64,000 nucleotides of DNA from Streptomyces sp. Edi4 (GTDB lineage Bacteria; Actinomycetota; Actinomycetes; Streptomycetales; Streptomycetaceae): the NCBI RefSeq assembly GCF_040253615.1, contig NZ_JBEJGY010000004.1, positions 4,836,001 through 4,900,000 on the forward strand, written 5' to 3'. The notes below the pieces were generated by a model. It was given only the letters and a program-made list of their open reading frames with translations, was not told the DNA's origin and made no database searches. Shown one piece after another: positions 1 to 9,229 of this stretch (its first letter is position 1; the number at the start of each line of letters is the position of its first letter). A program made the translations under genes and the position numbers.

Positions 1-3000
1 AAGCAGTACAGGGGCGAACTCGCCGCCTACGAAGCCGAGTTGGCCCGTCTGGGCAAGGAGGACCAGCGCAACCGCAGGGCCGACAACCCCGACCCCGCGG
101 AGGTGCTGCTCTTCGCCACCGGTCCCCGCCGCCGGCTGTGGGAGCGACGCCGTACCGACGTCGACGTCATGCGGCTGCGGGTCGGCGTGGGCACGCTGTA
201 CGCCGACATCGAACTCGTCCACGGACAAGGCGCGGCCTACGGAGAGGAGCAGCCCGAACCGCCGCTCCTGTCCCACCTGCCGGTCACCCTGTCGTTCCCC
301 GGGCTCGGCGTCGTCGGTGTCTCCGGCGACCGTCCGCGAGCGCTCGCCACCGCGCACTGGCTCGCGGTCCAGGCCGCCGTGCTGCACAGCCCCCGTGAGC
401 TCTCCATAGTCTTCCTGGCGGCCTCCGCCCAGGCCGGAGCGGACTGGAACTGGGCGCACTGGCTGCCGCACGCCGCGCCGCAGCAGGGTCAGGACTGTGT
501 CGCCCTGGTCGGCTGCGACAGCGAGGCGATCGCGCGACGCGTGAACGAACTCCTCAACGAGCTGGCCCGGCGCAAGGCCGCCCAGGAGAGTTCGGGCGCC
601 ATGATGAGCGGCGCCCCGGGGGACGAGCCACACATTCTGCTCGTCCTGGACGGAGCACGGCTGCTGCGCCGCATGCCCGGCGTACCGCAGCTCCTCCAGG
701 AGGGGCCGCGGCACGGGATCTTCGCGCTCTGCCTGGACGAGGACGACCGGCTGCTCCCCGAGGAGTGCAAGGCCGTCGTGTGCTGGACGCCGCGGTCGCC
801 GACCCATGTGCAGTTGCGGGGCTCGGGCCTGGAATCGGTCGGCGATGTGCTGGCCGATCAGGTCGGCCCCGACTGGTGCGATCTGCTCGCCCGCTCCCTC
901 GCCCCCGTCCGCGACGTCAGCCGGGACGACGCGGGCGGAGCTCTGCCCACCGCCGCCCGGCTGCTCAGCCTGCTCGACATGCCCGACCCGAGCGGCGCCG
1001 ACATCGAACGGATCTGGCGGGCCGGGGGCTCGACCACGGCGGCTCCCATCGGAATCGCGGCCGACGGCGTCTTCACCCTGGACATCCGCAGGGACGGCCC
1101 GCACGCGCTGGTGGCGGGTACGACCGGCGCCGGCAAGTCCGAACTCCTCCAGACGATCATCGCCTCGCTGGCCGTCGCCAACCGGCCCGACGCCCTCAAC
1201 TTCGTCCTCATCGACTACAAGGGCGGCAGCGCCTTCATGGACTGCGCCCGGCTTCCGCACACCGTCGGCATGGTCAGCGACCTCGACGCCCACCTCACCG
1301 AGCGGGCCCTCGCCTCGCTCGCGGCAGAACTGCACCGTCGCGAGACGATCCTCTTCAACACCGGCACCAAGGACATCGAGGACTACAACGACACCCGTAA
1401 ATTCCGCCCCGAACTGGAGCCGATGCCGCGGCTCGTCCTGGTCATCGACGAGTTCGCCTCGCTGGTCGCCGAACTTCCCGACTTCATCGCGGGCCTCGTC
1501 GACATCGCCCGCCGCGGCCGTTCACTCGGCGTGCATCTGGTGCTGGCGACCCAGCGTCCGGCCGGTGTCGTCAGCGCCGACATCCGGGCCAACACCAACC
1601 TGCGCATCGCGCTGCGCGTGACGGACGGCAGTGAGTCCATGGACGTCATCGACGCCGCGGACGCGGGCGCCATCGCCAAGTCCACCCCGGGCCGCGCCTA
1701 CGTACGCTCCGGCGCGCAGTCCCTGGTCGGTGTCCAGTCCGCCCGCATCGGTGGCCGCCGTCCGGCCACAGGCAAGAGCGGGCCCAAGGCGGTGCTCTCG
1801 CCGTTGCCCTGGACCGCGTTCAGTCGTCCGCTGCCGAGATCGGCGGAGTCGGAGGACGACGGCACGATGGTCACCGACCTGGCCGTACTCGTCGACGCGA
1901 TCAGGGGCGGCTCCGACACCATGGGGTTCCCGCCGCCCCGCAGTCCCTGGCTGCCCCCGCTGCCCGAGCACGTCACGCTCGAAGCGCTCACGGCCGCGGC
2001 GGGCTCCGCCCCCGCCCACGGCGACGTCCCGCCCATCGGGTTCGCCCTCACCGACCTGCCGGCCCAGCAGGCCCGCAAGCCCTTCGCGCTCGACCTCGTC
2101 GCGGGCGAACACACGATGCTGGCCGGCGGCGCCCGCTCGGGCCGTTCGACCGCCCTGCGCACCCTGGCCGGCTCGCTCGCCAGGACCGCCTCGCCGCGTG
2201 ACGTCCACGTCTACGCCATCGACTGCGGCTCCAATGCCCTGCTCCCGCTGGTGCGTCTGCCGCACGTGGGCGCGGTGGTCAACCGGGACGAACCCGACCG
2301 CGTGCGCCGGCTCCTCGACCGGCTGCTCGGCGAGATCAGCCGGCGCCAGCAACTCCTCGCGATGCAGGGCGCGTCCAGCGCGGCCGAACAGCGGGCCTCG
2401 GCCGCGCCCGAGGACAAGCTGCCCTGGATGGTGCTGCTGCTCGACAGCTGGGAGGGCTACTTCTCCACGTTCGAGAACTACAATTACGGCCAGCTCATCG
2501 AGCAGGCCCAGCGCATCTTCCGCGAAGGCTCCGCGGTCGGCCTGAAGGTCGTCATGACGTCCGACCGCAGCGGCCTGAGCGGCATGGTCGCCTCGGCCTT
2601 CCAGGACCGTCTGATCCTGCGGTTCGCCGACCCCAACGACTATTCGATGGCGGGCCTGCAACCACGCGAAGTACCCAAGAACATGCCGCCCGGCCGCGCT
2701 CTGCGCATCACCGACACCGGCACGGAGGAGACGCAGATCGCTCTCCTCGACGAGGACCCGAGCGGCCAGGCCCAGGTGCGGACGCTCCGCGAGATCGCCG
2801 AGCAGGCGCGGAAGGACCACGGCCGTACGCCGGCCCGGTTGCGTCCGATGCGCGTGGACGCGCTTCCCGCCCGGATCACGGCCAGTGAGGCGATGGCGCT
2901 CGATCCCGACTTCGCGGTGCCGTCCAAGCTGTGGGCGCTGCTCGCCGTCGGCGGGGACGAACTGGCGCCCGTCGGGATCGACTTGGAGGAGTCGGGCCCC

Positions 3001-3543
3001 GGCTTCGTCATCGGCGGGCCGCCGAAGTCGGGCCGCTCCACGGCCCTGATGTGCGCGGCCGATTCGTTGCTCGCCCAGGGCACGCCGCTGGTCCTGGTCA
3101 CCCCCCGGCGCTCCCCGCTGCGCGACCTGGAGGGCCGCGAAGGGGTTCTGGGCGTCCTCGACGGGGAGGCCAGGGAGGACGATCTGGAGGAGTTGGCGGA
3201 GAAGGCGGAGGGCCGCCCCTACGTGATCATCGCGGACGACGCCGAACTGCTCTACGACACCAGGCTCGACGAGGCGCTTGAGGCGATCCTGCGCAAGGGC
3301 GTCGATGGTGGCCTCGGCCTGATTGCGGCGGGCACGACGGACAGTCTGGCCTCCCAGTACCGGGGCTTCGTGACCGCCGCCCGCAAGACCCGCAACGGCC
3401 TGCTCCTCAACCCCCAGAACTCCCAGGAGGGCGAGCTGTTCAGCATCCGCCTGCCCGCGAACACCGGCGGCGGCAGGCCGGGCGGCGGACTCCTTGTCTC
3501 GGGCGGGGCGTTCCGGCCGGTGCAGGGGGTGTTGCGGGGGTGA
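1..3543 (+). CDS. eccC: Type VII secretion ATPase EccC (5' end outside window)
   Basis: FtsK/SpoIIIE-type motor that recognises WXG100 substrates and drives type VII (ESX-like) secretion at the membrane. The reading frame is open from base 1, so the N-terminal transmembrane part lies outside the window. What remains begins in the conserved region just before the ATPase domains (LWERR and LRVG motifs). Three P-loop domains follow. Domain 1 has an intact Walker A (GTTGAGKS, bases 1117-1140) and Walker B (LVLVIDE). Domain 2 (GGARSGRS, from 2125) and domain 3 (GPPKSGRS, from 3016) both carry Arg where the Walker lysine should be. In the EccC family, domain 1 is the regulated ATPase, while domains 2 and 3 bind nucleotide or substrate. 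The gene converges on the WXG100-containing operon downstream, as expected for an ESX locus. Confidence 0.93.
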   Translation, partial: KQYRGELAAYEAELARLGKEDQRNRRADNPDPAEVLLFATGPRRRLWERRRTDVDVMRLRVGVGTLYADIELVHGQGAAYGEEQPEPPLLSHLPVTLSFPGLGVVGVSGDRPRALATAHWLAVQAAVLHSPRELSIVFLAASAQAGADWNWAHWLPHAAPQQGQDCVALVGCDSEAIARRVNELLNELARRKAAQESSGAMMSGAPGDEPHILLVLDGARLLRRMPGVPQLLQEGPRHGIFALCLDEDDRLLPEECKAVVCWTPRSPTHVQLRGSGLESVGDVLADQVGPDWCDLLARSLAPVRDVSRDDAGGALPTAARLLSLLDMPDPSGADIERIWRAGGSTTAAPIGIAADGVFTLDIRRDGPHALVAGTTGAGKSELLQTIIASLAVANRPDALNFVLIDYKGGSAFMDCARLPHTVGMVSDLDAHLTERALASLAAELHRRETILFNTGTKDIEDYNDTRKFRPELEPMPRLVLVIDEFASLVAELPDFIAGLVDIARRGRSLGVHLVLATQRPAGVVSADIRANTNLRIALRVTDGSESMDVIDAADAGAIAKSTPGRAYVRSGAQSLVGVQSARIGGRRPATGKSGPKAVLSPLPWTAFSRPLPRSAESEDDGTMVTDLAVLVDAIRGGSDTMGFPPPRSPWLPPLPEHVTLEALTAAAGSAPAHGDVPPIGFALTDLPAQQARKPFALDLVAGEHTMLAGGARSGRSTALRTLAGSLARTASPRDVHVYAIDCGSNALLPLVRLPHVGAVVNRDEPDRVRRLLDRLLGEISRRQQLLAMQGASSAAEQRASAAPEDKLPWMVLLLDSWEGYFSTFENYNYGQLIEQAQRIFREGSAVGLKVVMTSDRSGLSGMVASAFQDRLILRFADPNDYSMAGLQPREVPKNMPPGRALRITDTGTEETQIALLDEDPSGQAQVRTLREIAEQARKDHGRTPARLRPMRVDALPARITASEAMALDPDFAVPSKLWALLAVGGDELAPVGIDLEESGPGFVIGGPPKSGRSTALMCAADSLLAQGTPLVLVTPRRSPLRDLEGREGVLGVLDGEAREDDLEELAEKAEGRPYVIIADDAELLYDTRLDEALEAILRKGVDGGLGLIAAGTTDSLASQYRGFVTAARKTRNGLLLNPQNSQEGELFSIRLPANTGGGRPGGGLLVSGGAFRPVQGVLRG

Positions 3544-3617
3544 GCGGGGGCCTGAGGCGGCGCCGCGGCTTGCGGGTGGGGCCGACGCCCGCTTCACGCC
3601 CCGGCAGGGCAAGCCGA

Positions 3618-3646
3618 AGGGGCGCCCACCCGTGGTGGACGCCCCT
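3618..3646. terminator. Bidirectional hairpin between converging eccC and the type VII operon
   Basis: A 13-bp stem with one mismatch (arms 3618-3630 and 3634-3646, 3-base loop) lies between the stop of eccC (3541-3543) and the stop of the convergent WXG100 gene (3680). There is no U-tract, which is usual for Streptomyces terminators. It could serve both strands. Confidence 0.6.
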
Positions 3647-3679
3647 GCGATGCCCTTGATCCGACCGCGAGGGTACGGA

Positions 3680-3940
3680 TCAGGTCGCGCGCTCGATGTT
3701 GTCGGCGTTGGTGGACGCGGACTTCTGCGCGTCGTTCAGCGTGTCGACCCACTTCGAGAACGTCGCACGGGCGTCTTCCCAGTCCTTGCGGAACTGGTCG
3801 GCCTTGGGGCCCTTCCAGTAGCCGGTGCTGCCGGACGTGGACGAGTTCAGGTTGGTGATGATCGTCTGCAGGTCGTGCGCGCTGCGACCGAACAGCTTCG
3901 CAAGGTCCCTGAGTTCCTTGAGACTTGCACCGCGTTCCAT
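3680..3940 (-). CDS. WXG100-family protein
   Basis: Small helical-hairpin protein of 86 aa, the size of EsxA/EsxB-type substrates of type VII secretion. The turn motif is present as YWKGPKADQFRKDW in mid-protein, flanked by two amphipathic helices. The ATG at 3940 is chosen because GGGGAGGA lies about 6 bases upstream; an in-frame ATG-like start further up would add 19 unlikely residues. It is the last gene of the minus-strand operon and faces eccC. A classical C-terminal YxxxD/E export signal is not obvious. It is probably exported as a dimer with another WXG100 protein encoded nearby. Confidence 0.85.
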   Translation of the reverse strand: MERGASLKELRDLAKLFGRSAHDLQTIITNLNSSTSGSTGYWKGPKADQFRKDWEDARATFSKWVDTLNDAQKSASTNADNIERAT

Positions 3941-4113
3941 AGGGTTCCTCCCCGTGTCACTTCTTACTGAGTAATCAGAAAACCTATCTGATACCAAGCG
4001 ACGCTATCGCACCGCCCGCACCACCTGTAAAGGGCCGTCGACGTGGCAAAGCGTGACAGCTCGAACCCGCTTGCCGGGCACGGCAGTTGGCGTCGTGCTG
4101 TATGGGCGCGGTG

Positions 4114-4563
4114 TCAGTGCGCCTGATAGACGATGACGGGGACATTGGGTGCAAACGCGTCGACGGCCGCCTGGAGTCGGGCCGGGTCGAGCTTCCAGAA
4201 GGTGATGGCGCGGCTCGACATGACGACTTCGTAGTCGACGTGCGGCGCCAGTTTGGCCGCTTTCTCCGGCGTCAGCCGCCCCTCGTTGGGACCGGGCAGC
4301 GCGGGCAGTCCCGGGCGCCTGCGCATGCCCACATGGTCCAACGTGGCCCCCGCCGAATGCAGTTGCCACAAGGACAATTCCGTAATGTCCGCCCACGGGA
4401 CAAGGGTGGTGTGGGCTTTGTAGCGCAGCGGCGCGCCTCCCAAGGTCACGCCTCGTTCGTCGACCCGGAAGGCGACCAGGCGCTTCCAGCCGACACCACC
4501 AAGGAGTTGGATGGGGGTGCGCGGGAGATAGGTCTCGTACACGGGAGGGATCGAGTCAGGCAT
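4114..4563 (-). CDS. Hypothetical protein in type VII operon
   Basis: 149 aa with no signal peptide or clear membrane segment. I do not recognise a family. The N-terminal half is rich in beta-type residues with a VPWADITEL stretch, like the bacterial PH-like proteins found in actinobacteria; the C-terminal half contains a short helix (FWKLDPARLQAAVDAF). It sits between two WXG100 genes in the same orientation, so a cytosolic accessory or chaperone role in type VII secretion is possible, but that is inference from position only. Confidence 0.7.
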   Translation of the reverse strand: MPDSIPPVYETYLPRTPIQLLGGVGWKRLVAFRVDERGVTLGGAPLRYKAHTTLVPWADITELSLWQLHSAGATLDHVGMRRRPGLPALPGPNEGRLTPEKAAKLAPHVDYEVVMSSRAITFWKLDPARLQAAVDAFAPNVPVIVYQAH

Positions 4564-4659
4564 ACAAGGACCCTACCCAGGAGGGGAACTCACGTCACGT
4601 CGAGGCACAATGCCCGACGCGTGTGACCCCCGCCCCCGCCGCTCCGCCGATACGGCCCT

Positions 4660-4920
4660 CTATTTGGCCGCGGCCTTCTTCTTTCCCTCTTCTTCCTGGA
4701 CCTGCTTGTACACCCTGTCGGCTTCGGCCCTGGCCGCGGAGAGAGCGTCACGGATGGCCTGGTTGTGGCCCTTCCAATCGTTTCGGAAATTGTTTCCGGC
4801 CGGCCCTTGCCAAGTCTTCTCACCTTTAAGGGCTTCGACGCTGTCCAGGGTCCGTTCGATCTCGTCGGCATAGCGCTTGATGCGACGGACGTCGGCCAGG
4901 CAGTCTTCTTCTCGGCTCAT
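4660..4920 (-). CDS. WXG100-family protein
   Basis: 86-aa helical hairpin protein. The turn motif reads TWQGPAGNNFRNDW, a good match to the W-x-G plus distal F/W spacing of the family. The C-terminus is a charged, Lys-rich helix (KQVQEEEGKKKAAAK). It starts 14 bases after the stop of the upstream 292-aa gene, so it is cotranscribed. Likely a type VII substrate or substrate partner. Confidence 0.85.
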   Translation of the reverse strand: MSREEDCLADVRRIKRYADEIERTLDSVEALKGEKTWQGPAGNNFRNDWKGHNQAIRDALSAARAEADRVYKQVQEEEGKKKAAAK

Positions 4921-4934
4921 GTCTTTCCCCCGTG

Positions 4935-5813
4935 CTACTCGCCCTTGGCGAGGATCAGGTCCCTGATGCTGCGGTTCAATGAACGAGTGCCGACGGATCG
5001 GGCCGTAATGCCCTTGGGGTCATGCGGCTTGTCGACGAGGACGGTCCAGACCGCGTTCTCCGTGGCGTAGGTGGTCAGTAGGGAACCCGGCGGGTCCGAG
5101 AGCACGACGAGCTGGGTCACCACGAGAGCGTTTTCGATGGCGTTGTTCAGAGCTTCGCCCACGCCCGCGCCGTCGAGGGCCTGCGGGTCGAGCCGGCGAA
5201 CCGGACCGTCCTCGTCGGCCACCCCGAACGGATCCGTAAGGGAGTGAAGCATCTCGGCCGCGTCGGTGGCCGAGCTGGCCAGCGTGAAGATGTGCATGCC
5301 GCCGCCCGTGATGCGCTCGACGAGCAGGAGGTCGCGGGCATGTACGTACACGAGAGCGTGGATGCTGCCGCGTACGGTCTGCTGCTCCGCCACGACGATG
5401 TGTCCGGCCGTGCGCCGGAGAACCAGCGCGAGGTCCACCTCCGGGGAGGTCTTCATCTTCAACGTCGCGCCCGACGCGGTGCCGGGGCCTTCGGCCTGCT
5501 CGGCCCCGGGTTCGGCGCCGTCTTGCGAGGAGGCGTTCAGTACCGCGTCCAGCTCCTCGATGTTCTGGACCTCCACCAGGTCGCGTGCGACGAGGGAGCG
5601 GAGCGCGGTCGCGAGCACCCACTCCCGCTCCGTGTCCGACATCGCGTCCAAATGAGGAGTGGGGGCCACGACCTCTACCAGGGAATCGGGGTCGAGTACG
5701 GCCAGCTCCTCATCGGTGAAGTTGATGAGGTGCTGTGTTCCGCCTTCGGCGAGGGCTTCGCCGATGAAGGAGCGGAACTTGTCCAGCTCCATGTCAAGTT
5801 CTTGCTGCGCCAT
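4935..5813 (-). CDS. Unrecognised type VII-associated protein
   Basis: 292 aa, soluble, acidic in its N-terminal half (helix-rich, with repeated LDPDSL/ELAVLD-type stretches), with a Pro/Gly/Glu linker around residue 115-125 and a mixed alpha/beta C-terminal half. The ATG at 5813 is preferred over the one at 5822: AGAGG lies 9 bases before the former but abuts the latter. No catalytic motif was identified. Its size and place beside WXG100 genes recall EspG-type cytosolic chaperones or an immunity protein for the neighbouring 349-aa candidate effector; neither is shown by sequence. A remote-homology structure search would settle this. Confidence 0.7.
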   Translation of the reverse strand: MAQQELDMELDKFRSFIGEALAEGGTQHLINFTDEELAVLDPDSLVEVVAPTPHLDAMSDTEREWVLATALRSLVARDLVEVQNIEELDAVLNASSQDGAEPGAEQAEGPGTASGATLKMKTSPEVDLALVLRRTAGHIVVAEQQTVRGSIHALVYVHARDLLLVERITGGGMHIFTLASSATDAAEMLHSLTDPFGVADEDGPVRRLDPQALDGAGVGEALNNAIENALVVTQLVVLSDPPGSLLTTYATENAVWTVLVDKPHDPKGITARSVGTRSLNRSIRDLILAKGE

Positions 5814-5871
5814 GGTATTCATCCTCTATTTCTGCACGCCGCCGTCAAGTGGCCCCACCAAGGCCGGACTC

Positions 5872-6921
5872 TCACCAGAATTTGAGCTTCTTGAGTGTCT
5901 TGCCGCCCCACTTCTTCGTGGCGTTCCAGGCCTTGCTCGCGCCCTTCTTGATGTCGTCGCCGTACCTGTCCCAGACCATACTTCCCAGGAAATAAGTACC
6001 GGCGACGCCGAGGGCCACCCAGCCGACGACGGGGACCGCGGCGGCCGCCGCGGTGCCGGCCCCGAACAAGAGGCCCCCCATGCTGGTGCCGCCCAGGACG
6101 GCAACGGCGCCGGCGGCCTGAACGCCACCCATTCCCCGGTCCACCCAGCCCTGCGGGCCCGCGTGATCCGGCAGGGCCATTTCCTTCACGCCCGTCACGA
6201 TGTTGAGGGGAAGGAGAACACGGGTGGCGAGGAAGCCGGTTCCTGGCGCCTTGCCGAAAATATTGGCCAGTGGGCGCTCCAGGTACTGGCCGACCTTCGG
6301 AATCCTTCCGACGGCCGGGATACGCAGCTTGGCGCCGACCTTCTGCACCGCCTGCTGCCATTTCCACGGCTCTTTGTACGCGTTGCGCAGCCGCTGGTCC
6401 TCAAGCAGCTCCTTCAGCAGCTCGCCGCGACTGGCCTTGAGTTTTTCGCCTTCGACGCCGAAGTACTTATTGAGCTCGAACACCGCTCGTGCGCCGGCGA
6501 CGTTCTGTCCCTGCTGCCAACGATCGTACAGACTAAGGGATGCCTCGACCGCCGTGGGTATGGTCATGGCCTTGAGGGTCTTTTTGGCATCCTGGTAATT
6601 CTTGTAATCGTCGCTGGTCTTGAGCCCGTCGACGAAGTCCTTGTATTCCTTCCAGTCGTCCAGGACACCGGCGAGGCTCGCATAGAGCAGTTCGGCCTCG
6701 GGGTCCGCATCCAGAATGCCGAGCCGACGCCTGATGTCCTTGGCCTGGTCCGCCGCCCAAGACGCCCTCTTGCCGAACTCGGAGAGCTTCCCCGGCACGC
6801 CGTTCCACTGAGTGAGGAGGCTGCTGATGAGATTACCCTGGACGGAAAGGGCGCCGCCCGCGACCGAGACGGCGGCGGCAAGGTCCCGTGCCAGATCGCT
6901 CTTCATTCCCCTAAAGGACAC
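5872..6921 (-). CDS. Candidate type VII effector with glycine-rich hydrophobic hairpin
   Basis: 349 aa, GTG start with GGGGAG 8 bases upstream. The N-terminal about 70 residues are helical with a QWNG turn followed by WAADQAKDI, loosely WXG-like. The middle is a charged helical region. Residues from about 265 to 315 form two Gly/Ala-rich hydrophobic segments (LGGTSMGGLLFGAGTAAAAA, then PVVGWVALGVAGTYFLGSMVW). The C-terminus is a strongly basic amphipathic tail (KKWGGKTLKKLKFW). This architecture suits a membrane-inserting or pore-forming effector exported by the type VII system; that is inference. Codon use is less GC3-biased than in neighbours (AAT, AAA and GAT are frequent). Confidence 0.7.
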   Translation of the reverse strand: MSFRGMKSDLARDLAAAVSVAGGALSVQGNLISSLLTQWNGVPGKLSEFGKRASWAADQAKDIRRRLGILDADPEAELLYASLAGVLDDWKEYKDFVDGLKTSDDYKNYQDAKKTLKAMTIPTAVEASLSLYDRWQQGQNVAGARAVFELNKYFGVEGEKLKASRGELLKELLEDQRLRNAYKEPWKWQQAVQKVGAKLRIPAVGRIPKVGQYLERPLANIFGKAPGTGFLATRVLLPLNIVTGVKEMALPDHAGPQGWVDRGMGGVQAAGAVAVLGGTSMGGLLFGAGTAAAAAVPVVGWVALGVAGTYFLGSMVWDRYGDDIKKGASKAWNATKKWGGKTLKKLKFW

Positions 6922-6984
6922 GGTTGTTGCTCCCCTTCAAAAGTTCTGCGCCCGTGGAGCGGGCGGAAATGCGTGAGCCATTGG

Positions 6985-8022
6985 TCAGCGGTTGACGGAT
7001 TGGATTTCCTGGACGGTTACTTGTTGGTCATGTCCGAAGGTGCCGTCGGGGAGGTCGCCGCCAGCGGTTCCGGTTCCGGTCCAGTGGATCTTCCAGGTGA
7101 TGGTGGCTTTGAGGTTGTAGGGGGTGCCGGAGGTGGCGCGGAGGTAGGTGACGCCGCATGGCGGTGTCTGGTCGGCGTTGCCCGCCTGGTAGGGGGCGCC
7201 GATGGAGCCGTCCGCGTTGATGGGGCACTCCCCGGAAGCGGGGAAGAGAGTGGCGTCGCCGGTGCCGGGCTCCAGTTTGAGGGAGACCGGGGTGGCGGTC
7301 GTCGTCGCCGAGATGTTCAGTACCGGGACGGAGGCGGTGACCGAGACCGGGTGGAAGTCGGCCTTGTCCAGCCAGGCCCAGGTCGGCAGGTTCACCTTGG
7401 AGGCGCCGTCGGGCTTCAGGGTGACCTGGGTGGTCGGCACGCGGATCTCGGCGTATGCCAGCTTGGCGAGGATTTCGGGTGTGATCGCCTCGGGTACGTC
7501 GGCCGGCGGGGGTGCGCCCTTGTCGACCCAGAAGTAGGGCTTGTCACAGGCGTCCCAGCCGGGCGGGAAGCTCTTGTTGACGTACGAGTCCCACCAGTAG
7601 CCCTGGTCGGCCTTGTCCAGGTTGAAGTCGGTGTACGGCTTTCCGTTCACGTACCGGTCGCGCTGCGCGGCGTCCCAGGAGGCTCCGGTGGAGTCGGCGT
7701 TCCAGATCGGCTCGACGTACGCCTTGAACTCGGCGGGGGTGTACTTGGGGGCGTACCAGCAGGCGGGGGGTGTCCAGTTGCCGATGGGAGCGACCGGCCC
7801 GGCGGTGGGGCCGGAGCCGTTCTTGGAACGGTCGTAGACCACGCCGCCGGCTGTGGCGGAGAGGGTGCCGTCGGGGTTTGAGCTGCCGTGGGGTGACGGC
7901 GTATCAGTTTCTCGCTGTCCGCCCGGGGGCGTGAAGGTGGCCCAGGCGGGCGGTGTGCTTACGACGGTAAGTATCAGGGACGCCATCAGCGCCCCGAGTT
8001 TTCCCCGGCTCACTTCACGCAT
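6985..8022 (-). CDS. Secreted protein, paralogue of the Tad-locus exoprotein
   Basis: 345 aa with an N-terminal signal peptide (hydrophobic core LGALMASLILTVV, cleavage near AWA). Unknown family. Landmark motifs are WTPPACWY, CDKPYFWVD, CPINADGSIG and a C-terminal VTVQEIQSVNR. All recur in the protein at 21869-22906 of this window, so the two are paralogues. Conserved cysteines suggest disulfides outside the membrane. The ATG at 8022 overlaps the last 13 bases of the upstream lipoprotein gene and has GGGG about 8 bases before it, so the pair is translationally coupled. It may form an envelope complex with that lipoprotein. Confidence 0.85.
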   Translation of the reverse strand: MREVSRGKLGALMASLILTVVSTPPAWATFTPPGGQRETDTPSPHGSSNPDGTLSATAGGVVYDRSKNGSGPTAGPVAPIGNWTPPACWYAPKYTPAEFKAYVEPIWNADSTGASWDAAQRDRYVNGKPYTDFNLDKADQGYWWDSYVNKSFPPGWDACDKPYFWVDKGAPPPADVPEAITPEILAKLAYAEIRVPTTQVTLKPDGASKVNLPTWAWLDKADFHPVSVTASVPVLNISATTTATPVSLKLEPGTGDATLFPASGECPINADGSIGAPYQAGNADQTPPCGVTYLRATSGTPYNLKATITWKIHWTGTGTAGGDLPDGTFGHDQQVTVQEIQSVNR

Positions 8023-8669
8023 TTCGCTGCCCCCGCAGTGGAAACGATCCGAGTGGTCTGCCACACCCCTGCGGCGTTCTTCTCCAGCCTGGTGCTGTAG
8101 AGGATGAAGTCGTTCTTCGACGGGGCGGTGACGTTGACTTTGCCGGACTTGAGGTCCTTGGTGTAGCCCTTGCTCTCGTCGGCGCAGAAAGTGAGAGACG
8201 CCGACTTGTCGGCATTCAGGCTGACTTGGCGGTCGAAATAGCTCACCGAGCCGGTCATGGACAGCCCGTCCTTCTTGAACTGCTCAACCCAGGTCGAGGC
8301 CGCTTCCAGGGCCTTTCCGGTGTTGTAGTAATTCAGCGCGACGTACTTCGGGTCGGTTCCTGTGACGGCGCTGTTGACCGCACGCATGCGTTCCGCGCCG
8401 TCCGCCAACACGGCGTCTTTGACGGGGTCGCCGGTGTTCGTGGCCTCGAACTTCATGGTGAGGTCCGCAGGCAACTCGATTGTTGGCCGGCCGTTCGCGG
8501 CCGCCGAGGCCGACGCGCTCGCGGACGCGGACGGTTTGGCGCTTCCCTGGTCCGCCCCGGCGATCTTGTCCGCGTTCTTGGGGCCGGAGTTGCCGCCACC
8601 GCACGCGGTCAGTAGGAGGGTGGCCGTCGCCGTGAGTGCGGCGGCGGCCGGCCAGGTGCGACGGTTCAC
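8010..8669 (-). CDS. Lipoprotein, paralogue of three Tad-locus lipoproteins
   Basis: 219 aa. GTG start at 8669 with GGGAG 6 bases upstream. Signal peptide ends in lipobox LTAC, followed by a Ser/Ala-rich linker and a globular domain of about 150 aa. The domain carries the family landmarks GDPVKDAVLAD, FDRQVSL, a conserved FCADE cysteine, GVWQTTRIVS and a terminal KC cysteine. The same landmarks occur in the lipoproteins at 19841, 20509 and 21219. Two cysteines besides the lipid-attachment cysteine are conserved, suggesting one disulfide. The fold may be NTF2-like (guess). It is coupled by overlap to the secreted-protein gene, as the third Tad-locus lipoprotein is. Confidence 0.85.
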   Translation of the reverse strand: MNRRTWPAAAALTATATLLLTACGGGNSGPKNADKIAGADQGSAKPSASASASASAAANGRPTIELPADLTMKFEATNTGDPVKDAVLADGAERMRAVNSAVTGTDPKYVALNYYNTGKALEAASTWVEQFKKDGLSMTGSVSYFDRQVSLNADKSASLTFCADESKGYTKDLKSGKVNVTAPSKNDFILYSTRLEKNAAGVWQTTRIVSTAGAAKCVK

Positions 8670-8860
8670 TGGAGCTCCCGGTGAGGCTGGTGTGGTCTGA
8701 GAGGCCGACGCTAGCGAGACGCCGCCTGGTTCACCAGAGCGAACTCCAGCAGGAAACAGCACAATTGGGGCGGGTGGGGCGGGAAATGTGACGTGATCTT
8801 CCCCTCGGAGGCGTGGACCGGGTCGCAGTCCACGCTCGGGGGCCGGAACAGAAGGGAAGT

Positions 8861-9145
8861 TCAGCCTCCGCCGTGCATCTTCTGGTCCATCTTCGACTGG
8901 TCCTGACGGGCTTTCTCCACCAACCGGTTCTCCTCGGCCGGGAACGAGTCGAAGAGCGTCTTCAGCCGTTTCATGCGGCCGTCGTGGTCGGTGCGCCAAT
9001 TGTCGGCCTTCTTGCCTATCCACGTCTTCGGCATCATGGACTCGACGTTCCTGATGGCCGTGCGGATCTCGCCCACGGCGGTCTCTATGGCGTTCATGTC
9101 CTTACGGCAGTTGTAATCCAGGCGGTCTTCCTGCGGTATGCCCAT
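8861..9145 (-). CDS. WXG100-like protein
   Basis: 94 aa, ATG with AAGGGA 7 bases upstream. Two predicted helices flank TWIGKKADNWRTDHD, a W-x-G turn variant. The C-terminus is Gln/Lys/Met-rich and ends in HGGG. The third small hairpin protein of the locus and the most divergent; probably a type VII substrate or partner of the 688-aa protein two genes upstream. Confidence 0.78.
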   Translation of the reverse strand: MGIPQEDRLDYNCRKDMNAIETAVGEIRTAIRNVESMMPKTWIGKKADNWRTDHDGRMKRLKTLFDSFPAEENRLVEKARQDQSKMDQKMHGGG

Positions 9146-9229
9146 TTCATTTCCCTTGTTGACTGTTGGCAGGGTTCGCTGGCGTCATCCCGCTCTCCGG
9201 CAATCCATGCGCGGCCGACGGCCGGTCGC

